A stretch of DNA of 64,000 bases from Prochlorococcus sp. AG-442-N17 (GTDB lineage: Bacteria > Cyanobacteriota > Cyanobacteriia > PCC-6307 > Cyanobiaceae), in contig QCPY01000006.1 in the NCBI GenBank assembly GCA_003212375.1, positions 1-64,000 on the forward strand, given 5' to 3'. The position numbers were made by a program, and so were the translations under genes. The notes under the pieces were generated by a model. It was not told where the DNA came from, ran no database searches, and saw only the letters and a list, made by a program, of their open reading frames with translations. Below are positions 40,778 to 51,148 of this stretch, piece after piece (positions within the stretch are counted from its first letter, which is position 1; each line of letters starts with the position of its first letter).

Positions 40778-41596
40778 TTAAGCAGCATTTGTAGGAGTAT
40801 CTGCTACTTCAAGGTTCTCTATGGGTAATTGAGCTAATTCTCCATCAGGAATAATTCTTTTAATTTGTATTGGTCCATAAAGAGAGTTTTTTTGTTTAAT
40901 TTCAATCTTATTTTCTGATGAAAGAAATAATAAAGCCCAAAATACACCAAGCCTATCTTTATCTAAATCACTTTGCACAACATTCTGCCACTTATTTACT
41001 AAATATTCAAAATCAGTCCATTGCAGTGCTTTTTCCCATCCATCAAGAAACTTACCAAGTGCTTTTGTTGTTTCAGGAAGTTTTTCACGATGTGCTAATG
41101 ATTGAACTTTAGAGATTAAAATCTTATCAGAATATTTTTTATTTCTCTTCCTTTTCATAAGCAAAAGATCTTGAGTTTCAATTATTTCAGCAATCGCCTC
41201 AAGTTGACTAACTAGTTCTCCTAATGTTGATGTGCGTTGAATAATGGGTTGAGCTACAGATCTTCTTCTTAAATATTTTTCAGGGTATTTTGGGATATCG
41301 AACCCCTGATTAATCCACTCTTGGCTATCCAGCTCAATTTCTTCTTCAAAACCTGATAGTTCTTCTTGCAAAACTTCAGATTCTAAAACTTGAGCTTTTA
41401 AATTAACTAATACAGAGGCAGCAAAAAATGCTTCGCTTGTTTCATGTAAGTCCTTTTGATATGAAATTTGATCATTTGATGAATATTTCAAATTCTGATT
41501 GAATTGCTCTAAAAAGCTGTCGATTACACTTATAACATCAATATCCCAAGGATCAAGATCTCCCCTTCCAGCAGCATCCTGAAGAAACTTTATCAA
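40778..41596 (-). CDS. scpA: Segregation and condensation protein A
   Basis: The kleisin partner of SMC and ScpB in chromosome compaction. The RGDLDPWDIDVISVIDSFL segment near the N-terminus and the winged-helix C-terminus are as in cyanobacterial ScpA. The first usual start codon is TTG at 41596, which cuts into the conserved N-terminal helix: the frame stays open upstream for 18 codons and would encode QLGPRLLIK, which fits the family, but contains no ATG, GTG or TTG. The true start may be a rare codon such as ATT. Confidence 0.82.
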   Translation of the reverse strand: MIKFLQDAAGRGDLDPWDIDVISVIDSFLEQFNQNLKYSSNDQISYQKDLHETSEAFFAASVLVNLKAQVLESEVLQEELSGFEEEIELDSQEWINQGFDIPKYPEKYLRRRSVAQPIIQRTSTLGELVSQLEAIAEIIETQDLLLMKRKRNKKYSDKILISKVQSLAHREKLPETTKALGKFLDGWEKALQWTDFEYLVNKWQNVVQSDLDKDRLGVFWALLFLSSENKIEIKQKNSLYGPIQIKRIIPDGELAQLPIENLEVADTPTNAA

Positions 41597-41720
41597 TAAT
41601 CTAGGTCCTAATTGTGACCTATCAATAGATTTAGAAATAGTTACTTTAATTTATTAAATCTTTTTTTAAGATATCTGTATATCTTTTTATATGCAAAATA
41701 AAAACAGAAAATTTTATAAT

Positions 41721-43322
41721 TCAGATAGTCGGTGCTTTGAATATTTGATTTCTTTTATTTACATCAAAAATACTTGTCCTTGCAGTATTTTTCACTGCAT
41801 TTAAATCTCTGTCCACCAAATTATTAATTGAAGCCAAATAACTTTCTGTAACTAACCTTGGATATAAACCTATACCAATTATTGGTAGAAGTAAACATGC
41901 AATGATGTATATCTCTCTTGGCTCTGCATCAATTAAATTCCTATCTTCAATTAGCTTTGGATTTTCTTTACCAAAGAAAATCTCACGCAACATTGACAAT
42001 AAATAAATAGGAGTGAGGATAACTCCTATGGCAGCTAAAGCAGCCATTACTACTCTAAAAGGCAAAGTATAAACTTCATCAGTTACAAATCCAGTAAATA
42101 CCATTAATTCAGAAACAAATCCGCTCATTCCAGGCAAAGCGAGAGAAGCAAGAGAGCAGGCAGTCCACAATGCGAACATAATACGCATTTTTTGTCCCAC
42201 TCCACCCATTTCATCAAGTTTTAAAGTCTTTGTTCTGTCGTAAGTGGCCCCAACTAGAAAAAACAAACTTGCTCCAATTAATCCATGACTAACCATTTGT
42301 AACATTGCTCCACTTGTGCCTAGACTACTAAAACTTCCTATTCCAATAAGAACAAAACCCATATGACTGATTGAACTATAGGCAATTTTTCTTTTAAGAT
42401 TCCTTTGTGCGAAAGAAGTTAATGCGGCGTAAATTATATTAACCACACCTAGTACAATTAATAGTGGAGCAAATTGAGCATGCGCAATAGGTAATAATTG
42501 TGCATTAAATCTTAAAAGAGCATATCCGCCCATCTTGAGCAATATTCCAGCCAAAAGCATATGAACAGGAGCTGTAGCCTCCCCATGGGCATCTGGGAGC
42601 CAAGTATGTAATGGAACAATTGGAAGTTTTACACCAAAAGCAATTAATAGTCCTATGTAACAAAGAATTTGGAAGTTTTGGTCAAAATTTTGATTAGCTA
42701 AATGCTCAAAACCAAAATTTGGAACCTCAGTTCCGTAAAAACCCATTGCCAATCCAGCTAAAAGGATAAATATAGAACTACCAGCGGTATATATAATGAA
42801 TTTTGTCGCTGCATATTGTCTATTTTTTCCTCCCCAGATAGCTAAAAGTAAATATACAGGCAATAATTCTAATTCCCAACTTAAAAAGAATAGGAGCATA
42901 TCTTGCACTGCAAAAACAGCTATTTGCCCACCATCCATAATAAGGATTAAAAAGAAAAATAACTTTGGTTTAAACTTTACTGGCCATGCAGCTAAGACAG
43001 CTAATGCTGTTATAAAACTAGTTAACAAAATAAGAGGCATTGAAATTCCATCAGCACCTACTGACCAAGTCAGTCCTAGATTTGGAAGCCAATTTATATT
43101 TTCTTTAAGTTGTATATTTTCGTTATTGATATCAAAACCATTTATGTAGGATCCTACAGTTACCAAAAAAGTAATTAAAGCGATAACTAAAGCAAACCAT
43201 CTGACCTGTTTACCTTCTCCTTTATCGGGGATAAAAGGTATTAAGAATGCACTACCAATTGGGAAAAGAATAGATAAGGATAGCCAAGGAAAATCAGATA
43301 AATCTGCACCTAATTTTCCCAT
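41721..43322 (-). CDS. ndhD: NAD(P)H-quinone oxidoreductase chain 4
   Basis: A large proton-pumping membrane subunit with about 14 helices. Conserved elements are the [17 protein letters not shown] helix, [17 protein letters not shown], and [14 protein letters not shown]. The frame extends to a TTG at 43361, but the ATG at 43322 precedes the family-like N-terminus, so I use it (533 residues). It follows ndhF on the same strand across 123 bases, the normal ndhF-ndhD order of the respiratory NDH-1 form. Confidence 0.95.
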   Translation of the reverse strand: MGKLGADLSDFPWLSLSILFPIGSAFLIPFIPDKGEGKQVRWFALVIALITFLVTVGSYINGFDINNENIQLKENINWLPNLGLTWSVGADGISMPLILLTSFITALAVLAAWPVKFKPKLFFFLILIMDGGQIAVFAVQDMLLFFLSWELELLPVYLLLAIWGGKNRQYAATKFIIYTAGSSIFILLAGLAMGFYGTEVPNFGFEHLANQNFDQNFQILCYIGLLIAFGVKLPIVPLHTWLPDAHGEATAPVHMLLAGILLKMGGYALLRFNAQLLPIAHAQFAPLLIVLGVVNIIYAALTSFAQRNLKRKIAYSSISHMGFVLIGIGSFSSLGTSGAMLQMVSHGLIGASLFFLVGATYDRTKTLKLDEMGGVGQKMRIMFALWTACSLASLALPGMSGFVSELMVFTGFVTDEVYTLPFRVVMAALAAIGVILTPIYLLSMLREIFFGKENPKLIEDRNLIDAEPREIYIIACLLLPIIGIGLYPRLVTESYLASINNLVDRDLNAVKNTARTSIFDVNKRNQIFKAPTI

Positions 43323-43445
43323 CGTATGAGATGCAAAATGTGTGAAAAAATAGCTGCTCAATTGAATAAGAAATTGATCTTAAACAGAGTTTAGAATTTA
43401 TCTAGATTTTTTCATCCAAATGGCAGTGAAGACACACATTTGTAA

Positions 43446-45473
43446 TTAAGTTACTTGTGGTGACTGGAAACCAAAAATAGCTACTAATAATATAACTCCT
43501 CCAAAAACTATAAGAGCATAAAATTGGGCTCTACCAGTTTCGAAGTATTTTAAGCCCTCTCCACTGCCCAATGTTACAAGTCCAGTAAGATTTACTACTC
43601 CATCAACAACTTTGGAATCAACTTCTAAAACTTCCTTTGCAAGTTTTCTACTTCCTTTAACAAAAAGTTTTTCATTAATATCGTCTAAATACCATTTATT
43701 TGATAGAAACTTATTCACAGATGGAAATCTTTGTGCAAATAACATTGATAAGTTGATTTTCTTAGCAAAATAAGCTTGATAAGCAATAGTTATACCGATT
43801 GAAGCTATGAAAACAGATGCAATAGCTAAAGGTAAAAATTCTTTTAATTCAAATGTCTCTATAGCAATCAATGCCTCTTCAGGATCTAGAAAGGTTGCAA
43901 ATTTACTATCCCAAGGTAATCCCATAAAACCAATTATTATTGATGGAACGGCTAGAAAAACAAGTGGGAATGTCATAGACCAAGGAGATTCATGTAATGA
44001 GCCATGTTCCCCTTGATGTTCTTGTTCTTGTTCTTCTTCTTCTAGATTAATCCCCGAAGCCAATAAAAGTTGTTGCCTTAATTCGTTATTTCCGCCTCTG
44101 AAATCTCCTTCAAAAGTTAAAAAATAAAGTCTAAACATGTAAAAGGCCGTCATTCCGGCTGTTAAAAATCCTACAAACCAAAAAGCTGGGAATGAAATAA
44201 AAGCACTTCCCAATATTTCATCTTTACTCCAAAAGCCTGCCAATGGAGGGATGCCACTAATTGCTATACAACCTATTAAAAAAGTTGAAGAAGTAAAGGG
44301 CATTTTCTTTCTTAATCCTCCCATTAATCTCATATCTTGAGCAAGCACAGGTTGATGACCAACTACTTCTTCCATTGCATGAATTACCGATCCAGAACCC
44401 AAAAATAACATTGCTTTGAAGCAAGCATGTGTAATTAAGTGAAAAATTCCAGCAACTGGAGCACCACAACCCATCGCAAGCATCATGTATCCGAGCTGAG
44501 AAACAGTACTATAGGCTAAGCCTTTTTTCAGGTCCATTTGGGTTAAGGCAATTGAGGCTCCTAAGAAACATGTAATAGTACCCACTAGTGCAATAATGAA
44601 TTGAATTGCGGGGAATAAAGAATACAGCGGTTGAAGCCTTGCTACTAAAAATATTCCAGCAGCAACCATAGTTGCGGCGTGAATAAGAGCTGAAATAGGG
44701 GTAGGTCCCTCCATAGCATCTGGGAGCCATACATGAAGAGGGAACTGAGCAGATTTTGCCATTGGTCCTAAGAAGACCAAAAAACAAAGTAAAAGTGCAG
44801 CCCAAACTGGCAATGAATTTTCAGCAACTGATTGTGATACTCCTAAGGCTATTTGATTAAAGTCAAAGCTTTTTGTAGCCCAAAAAAGACCTAAAATGCC
44901 AAGTAATAATCCAAAGTCTCCAACTCTATTTACGACAAAAGCTTTTTGAGCAGCATTAGCTGCACCATCTCGGTCATACCAAAAACCAACTAATAGATAT
45001 GAACACATTCCTACCAATTCCCAAAAAACATATATCTCGAGCAAATTTGGACTGATAATCAAACCCATCATCGAACTACTAAAAAGAGCTAAATATGTAA
45101 AAAATCTAACGTAACCTTTATCATGTGCCATATAACCATGAGAGTAAATCATTACCAATAAAGTAATTGTGCTCACTAATGTCAGCATTACGCTGCCTAA
45201 TTGATCAAGAACGAATCCCATTGGTATTGAGAAATCTCCTGCACTCGCCCAAACAAATAATTTCTCAACGGGCTGGTAACCATTTATTTGTTCAATCAGT
45301 GTCTTATAACTAATAACTGCAGAAATACCGACAAATGAAATAAGACTGATAGAAACAATTTCTCTAGAATTATTTATTTTTTTATTTGCACATATTAATC
45401 CAAGACCAGAAAGTACTGCTCCAATTAGTGGAAAAACAGGAATTAACCAGGCAATTTCTGAAGCTTGAGGCAT
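43446..45473 (-). CDS. ndhF: NAD(P)H-quinone oxidoreductase chain 5
   Basis: The distal proton-pumping subunit of NDH-1, 675 residues with about 16 helices, including a long C-terminal amphipathic/transmembrane section. Conserved parts are VFWELVGMCSYLLVGFWY, FPLHVWLPDAMEGPTPISALIHAATMV and GIPPLAGFWSKDEI. A charged loop, EEEEQEQEHQGEHG, lies on the hydrophilic side. It is followed by ndhD and lies 33 bases from the Z-ISO gene upstream. Confidence 0.96.
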   Translation of the reverse strand: MPQASEIAWLIPVFPLIGAVLSGLGLICANKKINNSREIVSISLISFVGISAVISYKTLIEQINGYQPVEKLFVWASAGDFSIPMGFVLDQLGSVMLTLVSTITLLVMIYSHGYMAHDKGYVRFFTYLALFSSSMMGLIISPNLLEIYVFWELVGMCSYLLVGFWYDRDGAANAAQKAFVVNRVGDFGLLLGILGLFWATKSFDFNQIALGVSQSVAENSLPVWAALLLCFLVFLGPMAKSAQFPLHVWLPDAMEGPTPISALIHAATMVAAGIFLVARLQPLYSLFPAIQFIIALVGTITCFLGASIALTQMDLKKGLAYSTVSQLGYMMLAMGCGAPVAGIFHLITHACFKAMLFLGSGSVIHAMEEVVGHQPVLAQDMRLMGGLRKKMPFTSSTFLIGCIAISGIPPLAGFWSKDEILGSAFISFPAFWFVGFLTAGMTAFYMFRLYFLTFEGDFRGGNNELRQQLLLASGINLEEEEQEQEHQGEHGSLHESPWSMTFPLVFLAVPSIIIGFMGLPWDSKFATFLDPEEALIAIETFELKEFLPLAIASVFIASIGITIAYQAYFAKKINLSMLFAQRFPSVNKFLSNKWYLDDINEKLFVKGSRKLAKEVLEVDSKVVDGVVNLTGLVTLGSGEGLKYFETGRAQFYALIVFGGVILLVAIFGFQSPQVT

Positions 45474-45506
45474 TTTAAATAGAATTTATATACTAATACT
45501 AAACTG

Positions 45507-46235
45507 CTAATTGAAAAATTTAGATATGAAAGACGAATTAAATGTTGTAACAGCAATATTTATATATTTATGAGACCACCATATTACTGCAATCGCTATT
45601 AATATTCCAAGCTGAGAAAATTTAAAAAATTCTTTTAATTGAATCTGCTGTCGTCCATCAATGATTGCAAGGAACGGGATTATGGAAGTATTTTTTTTAA
45701 ACTCATGAAATTCATCACCAAATTTAGTTTCTAATCTCTTATCACCGTGCCAAATTGCAAATAAGTGATGAGCAATTAAACCAAAGGAAGTTATAAATGT
45801 AAATGATGTACCTATCCATAAAGTGTGAGACAAACACCAAATAATTTGACCAAATGCTTGTGGGTGTCTTGTGATTCGCATTATTCCTGTTCCATATATC
45901 CTGACTTGGGGTTTTAAGACTGAAGGAATTTCCAATAAATTGTATGTCGCAGGATAAAGAAATAAGAAACTTATAGCAGTTAGAAGCCAAACTAACAAAA
46001 ATACATAATTATTTCCTTGAAAATTCCATAATCTAATCCCATCGTATCTGTGAGCTAAAAAATAACTAATTAATATTATTGCAGACGGCAAACTTAAAGA
46101 AACAAAACATAACCTCCACAATCTTGGGCCTATTAAAGCTTCTGCTTTACTTCTTAAAGCAGCACCTCCACTATGAATAACGGCGAAAATTAATATTAAT
46201 CCCAGAATTATTAAAGAAGTTTTGTGATTCTCCAT
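45507..46235 (-). CDS. Z-ISO: 15-cis-zeta-carotene isomerase (Z-ISO, NnrU family)
   Basis: A 242-residue membrane protein of the NnrU family. The stretch GIMRITRHPQ, then WCLSHTLWIG, LIAHHLFAIW and TSIIPFLAI match plant and cyanobacterial Z-ISO, the haem-containing enzyme that isomerises zeta-carotene between the CrtP (PDS) and CrtQ (ZDS) steps. About six hydrophobic segments are present. The genes for CrtP and CrtB lie 2-4 kb away, which supports the assignment over a generic NnrU protein. Confidence 0.85.
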   Translation of the reverse strand: MENHKTSLIILGLILIFAVIHSGGAALRSKAEALIGPRLWRLCFVSLSLPSAIILISYFLAHRYDGIRLWNFQGNNYVFLLVWLLTAISFLFLYPATYNLLEIPSVLKPQVRIYGTGIMRITRHPQAFGQIIWCLSHTLWIGTSFTFITSFGLIAHHLFAIWHGDKRLETKFGDEFHEFKKNTSIIPFLAIIDGRQQIQLKEFFKFSQLGILIAIAVIWWSHKYINIAVTTFNSSFISKFFN

Positions 46236-46281
46236 ATATTGAAAATTAAAGTTATTTTATTATTAACAATAATACGCTTAG

Positions 46282-46300
46282 GTATTAGAATTGCTAATAC
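46282..46300. promoter_or_regulatory. Inverted repeat upstream of rbcR, probable RbcR operator
   Basis: GTATTAG (46282-46288) and CTAATAC (46294-46300) are perfect inverted 7-base arms around AATTG. The core ATTAG-N5-CTAAT is the form I recall for RbcR-type LysR sites, ATTA(G/A)-N5-(C/T)TAAT. It ends 18 bases before the rbcR ATG, overlapping the likely promoter, which fits autoregulation. It also lies in the divergent region with Z-ISO. Confidence 0.65.
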
Positions 46301-46318
46301 TATAGTAGGCATAAATAA

Positions 46319-47272
46319 ATGCCAGAATTACCTTTTACTCTTGACCAATTAAGAATATTAAAAGCTATTGCGGCTCAAGGAAGTTTCAAGAAAGCAGCAG
46401 ATTTATTATATGTGACTCAACCAGCAGTCAGCTTACAAATTCAAAATTTAGAAAAACAACTTGAAATTACAATTTTTGATAGAGGAGGTAGGAAAGCACT
46501 TTTAACTGAAGCAGGTAAGCTATTACTTGAATACTGTGAAAGAATCCTGAATCAATGTGATGAAGCTTGTAAAGCTATTGAAGACTTAAATAGTTTGAAA
46601 GGGGGAACCCTCATAATTGGAGCTAGCCAAACTACAGGTACCTATTTAATGCCAAGGATGATAGGTATTTTTCGTCAAAAATATCCAGATGTATCAGTCC
46701 AACTGCAAGTGCACAGTACTAGAAGAACAGGTTGGAGCGTTGCAAATGGTCAAATTGATTTAGCTATAATTGGAGGGCAATTGCCAAGCGATCTCGAAAA
46801 CTTGTTAGAGGTAATTCCATATGCAACAGATGAATTAGCTCTTGTATTGCCAATAAAGCATCCACTTTCAAGCAAGAAAGAACTCTTTAAGGAAGATTTA
46901 TACAAACTTAATTTCGTTACTTTAGATTCTCAATCAACAACTAGAAAAGTTGTTGATAAACTTTTAAAAGATTCTGGTCTTGATATTCAAAGATTAAAAA
47001 TTGAAATGGAATTAAATTCCCTTGAAGCAATCAAAAATGCAGTTCAGTCTGGACTTGGAGCTTCATTTTTACCTGTTGTTTCCATTGAAAGAGAATTAGC
47101 AGGTGGTACAATTCACAAACCCTTCATAACTGATTTAGAGGTTAAAAGAGAGCTCAAATTAATTACAAATCCATCAAGATACACATCAAGAGCCTCTGAA
47201 GCTTTTAAAAAAAATATACTACCTAAATTTGCAAGTTCAGAAAGCCCATTAAGGCAAATAAACTTAGTTTAA
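46319..47272 (+). CDS. rbcR: LysR-type regulator RbcR (Ycf30)
   Basis: A 317-residue LysR protein: a winged helix-turn-helix at about 5-65 ([31 protein letters not shown]) and a two-lobed effector domain with [14 protein letters not shown]. The sequence resembles RbcR/Ycf30, which controls Rubisco and other Calvin-cycle genes in cyanobacteria and some plastids; CmpR and NdhR are close relatives. A palindromic site lies just upstream. Its TAA shares a TTAA with the convergent DUF3172 stop. Confidence 0.88.
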   Translation: MPELPFTLDQLRILKAIAAQGSFKKAADLLYVTQPAVSLQIQNLEKQLEITIFDRGGRKALLTEAGKLLLEYCERILNQCDEACKAIEDLNSLKGGTLIIGASQTTGTYLMPRMIGIFRQKYPDVSVQLQVHSTRRTGWSVANGQIDLAIIGGQLPSDLENLLEVIPYATDELALVLPIKHPLSSKKELFKEDLYKLNFVTLDSQSTTRKVVDKLLKDSGLDIQRLKIEMELNSLEAIKNAVQSGLGASFLPVVSIERELAGGTIHKPFITDLEVKRELKLITNPSRYTSRASEAFKKNILPKFASSESPLRQINLV

Positions 47273-47892
47273 AACTGAATTGCTTCCCTGTTAATTCCCA
47301 CACCTCCGTCTTCAGCTTGTCCATCTCCCTTTATGATAAATTTATTTTCATTTACATCGGTCTGATAAACACATTTAACTATAGGCTTATCTCTTATTGA
47401 GCCAATGTAAGCAAAAGTATTCATTCTTTGCTTACATTCTCGTACGTCTTCGTTACTTATAGCTCCTTGTTTTTGTAATACTGTCCAGTTCTCCCTTCGA
47501 ATAACGCAGCCTGGTTGGAGTGCTGGTTGTGTTACAAAACTAGTTGAAGGATTAAGTGTTGTATACATCTCTACGTCAATCACGAAAGCGCTCGCTCCCC
47601 ATTGCCTACAAAATTCTGGGTCTGGAACAGCCATGTCTAGCTGCTGTTGACTAGCTATATTGCCCTGTCCACCATCAGTTGTACTAGTAATCGCGCTTCC
47701 AATTCCTACACCCAAAATCAAAACTCCTGCAAGTACAGCAATTGTGCCAGTGTTGAAATTATTGTTTTGTTCAGAACTAGAAGGGGGTATTCTTTTGCTA
47801 CGTCTCATATTAATACCACCTTTGTTTGAGTTTGAAGGGTAAGAATTTCTCCCAAGATCTCTTCTTGGGAATCTATTAGGATATTTGTTCAC
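47269..47892 (-). CDS. Cyanobacterial membrane protein, DUF3172
   Basis: A 207-residue protein with a basic, Ser/Asn/Arg-rich cytosolic N-terminus (about 1-45), one membrane helix (about 50-70) and a soluble domain with [43 protein letters not shown] and KPIVKCVYQ. These motifs, with four conserved-looking cysteines, match DUF3172, known to me only from cyanobacteria and plants and without a defined role. It overlaps the ndhM stop by 4 bases, so the two are probably co-expressed. Confidence 0.8.
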   Translation of the reverse strand: MNKYPNRFPRRDLGRNSYPSNSNKGGINMRRSKRIPPSSSEQNNNFNTGTIAVLAGVLILGVGIGSAITSTTDGGQGNIASQQQLDMAVPDPEFCRQWGASAFVIDVEMYTTLNPSTSFVTQPALQPGCVIRRENWTVLQKQGAISNEDVRECKQRMNTFAYIGSIRDKPIVKCVYQTDVNENKFIIKGDGQAEDGGVGINREAIQF

Positions 47893-48236
47893 AATACTTC
47901 TTTGGTCTTAGGTAAACCCATGGAATAATTCATGACTCTACATTCTGGGTTATAGCTTAATAATCCATTTTGTAGCAAATATTTTATTAAACCTTCAATT
48001 TCTGAACCTATTTTACGAAGTTCATAATCATCTAAACTTTTTCCAGCTCTTTCTTCAATAAGTTCAGTGAATTTATTATTTACTTTTACCACAGATTCTT
48101 CATTCCAAATAAATTCATTATCAGGATCCAAGTCAAGTGTTAATTTATTGGGATGAAATTTTAAATCGTTATTAACTACATCAGCAGTAAATATCCTAAC
48201 GTGCCTTGTAGTGGATTTTAAGAGCATTTTTTCCAT
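47889..48236 (-). CDS. ndhM: NAD(P)H-quinone oxidoreductase subunit M
   Basis: An NDH-1 subunit specific to oxygenic phototrophs, on the stromal/cytosolic arm. The 115 residues begin [17 protein letters not shown] and include [11 protein letters not shown] and [11 protein letters not shown](S)YN, typical of NdhM. Its 3' end overlaps the DUF3172 gene by 4 bases. It is divergent from crtP across 89 bases. Confidence 0.94.
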   Translation of the reverse strand: MEKMLLKSTTRHVRIFTADVVNNDLKFHPNKLTLDLDPDNEFIWNEESVVKVNNKFTELIEERAGKSLDDYELRKIGSEIEGLIKYLLQNGLLSYNPECRVMNYSMGLPKTKEVL

Positions 48237-48283
48237 AATTTAATAAATAATCAACAAAAAAAACTATAATGTTCTAACTTTAG

Positions 48284-49744
<1,461 letters not shown>

Positions 49745-49766
49745 ACCTCTAAATAAAAAAAGCTTT

Positions 49767-50675
49767 TTGAAAAATTCATTGTCTCAACTTAACAAAGCAT
49801 ACGAAATATGCAGAAAAGAAACTCAGAAATGGGCTAAAACTTTTTATTTAGGAACTCTCTTATTACCTGTAGAAAAAAGAAAAGCTATTTGGGCAATTTA
49901 CGTTTGGTGTAGGAGAACAGATGAAATAATGGACAGCCTAGAAGCTTTGACCAAATCCAAAGATGAACTTTCCGAGAATTTAGACGAATGGGAAGCAAAC
50001 ACAAAAAATGTTTTCAAAGGAGAAATAAAATCAGATTTAGATGCCGTTCTATTCGATACAATTGAAAAATTTCCCCAAGACATAAAACCGTATTTAGATA
50101 TGATAGAAGGCCAGAGAATGGATCTTAACAAATTTAGATATGAAAATTTTGCTGAATTAAAACTTTATTGCTACAGAGTAGCAGGGACAGTTGGCTTGAT
50201 GACACAGAATGTAATGGGTATTGATAGTGCCTACACTTCAGCCCCATGGAGTAATATGCCTGACCCATCAGAAGCAGCTATATCTTTGGGAATTGCCAAT
50301 CAACTTACTAACATTTTAAGAGATGTCGGAGAAGACAGACAAAGAGGTAGAATCTACTTACCCCAGGAAGATATAAAGAAATTTAATTATTCTGAAGAAG
50401 AGTTATTAAAAGGAGAAATTAATAATCAGTGGAAAATGCTTATGAACTTTCAATTAACAAGAGCCAGGGATTGGTTCAAAAAATCTGAAGATGGAATTAA
50501 ATGGCTAGCCGCAGACGCTAGATGGCCTGTGTGGACCTCTTTGCGCCTTTATAGAGGCATATTAGATTCTATTGAAAGATTAGATTATGATGTTTTTAAT
50601 AATAGAGCTTTTGTAAAGAAATCCGTAAAAGCATTTGAAATTCCTATATCTTTTCTAATCTCAAGAATCAAATAA
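49767..50675 (+). CDS. crtB: Phytoene synthase
   Basis: Condenses two geranylgeranyl-diphosphates to phytoene, the first carotenoid-specific step. The two Asp-rich motifs are DEIMD at 52-56 and DVGED in ILRDVGEDRQRGRIYLP. The 302 residues are typical. The start is TTG at 49767. The crtP-crtB order is common in cyanobacteria, and the stop abuts that of the convergent RRM gene with no gap. Confidence 0.95.
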   Translation: MKNSLSQLNKAYEICRKETQKWAKTFYLGTLLLPVEKRKAIWAIYVWCRRTDEIMDSLEALTKSKDELSENLDEWEANTKNVFKGEIKSDLDAVLFDTIEKFPQDIKPYLDMIEGQRMDLNKFRYENFAELKLYCYRVAGTVGLMTQNVMGIDSAYTSAPWSNMPDPSEAAISLGIANQLTNILRDVGEDRQRGRIYLPQEDIKKFNYSEEELLKGEINNQWKMLMNFQLTRARDWFKKSEDGIKWLAADARWPVWTSLRLYRGILDSIERLDYDVFNNRAFVKKSVKAFEIPISFLISRIK

Positions 50676-51092
50676 CTAGGCAGGAGTTTTTTGGTTAGCT
50701 AATAAATCTTTTAATTTTGATAATTCGCCAGCCCATCTTGGATCAGGTGCTTCAAGATTTGGAGCATCTCTATGAACAATCTTCTTAGATTCTTTCCTCT
50801 TTTTCTTTTTATTAAAACCAACATTATTTCTCTTGTTTGAAGAATCTTTCTTCTCTGAGAGTTCAACGCGCAATTTAGAGCCATTAAATTCAAGTCCGTT
50901 GAGCTTTTCAATAATTAAATTTGCGTTTTGTTCGTTATTGGTCGTAGCAAAACCAAATCCTCGACACTCTTTTGTCTCTTTATCTAAGACAGGTTTGAAT
51001 CTAATAGAGTCAGATACTGATTTTAAAATACTATCAAGTTCTTTTGGATTAAATCCTTGTGTTAAATTGCCAATGTAAATACGAATGCTCAT
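50676..51092 (-). CDS. RRM-type RNA-binding protein with basic tail
   Basis: One RNA-recognition motif fills the first 80 residues: RNP2 IRIYIGNL at 3-10 and RNP1 CRGFGFATT. A lysine-rich linker (KKKKRKESKK) and a short tail with DPRWAGELSKLKDLL follow, in 138 residues. Cyanobacterial Rbp proteins of this kind bind mRNA and some are cold-induced. The tail differs from the usual Gly-rich one, so its role may differ. Confidence 0.85.
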   Translation of the reverse strand: MSIRIYIGNLTQGFNPKELDSILKSVSDSIRFKPVLDKETKECRGFGFATTNNEQNANLIIEKLNGLEFNGSKLRVELSEKKDSSNKRNNVGFNKKKKRKESKKIVHRDAPNLEAPDPRWAGELSKLKDLLANQKTPA

Positions 51093-51148
51093 AAATTTTT
51101 AAAATAATTTGAAGTCTGAACTTTTAAACAAAACTAAGCTATGTGTAT

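Noticed and set aside
41668-41685. AAGATAT-CTGT-ATATCTT hairpin as an ndhD terminator
   Set aside because: On the minus strand, where ndhD is read, the stem is followed by an A tract rather than a U tract; on the plus strand there is no upstream gene to end.
43323-43361. Longer ndhD N-terminus from a TTG at 43361
   Set aside because: The added residues do not resemble NdhD, whereas the ATG at 43322 precedes the expected N-terminus.
44257-44805. Two minus-strand ORFs inside ndhF in another frame
   Set aside because: They have Cys/Trp/Ser-rich composition typical of a shifted frame of a membrane protein, and ndhF is intact.
47647-47842. Two overlapping 60-codon plus-strand ORFs opposite the DUF3172 gene
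   Set aside because: Both are antisense to a clearly conserved protein and neither has a plausible start context.
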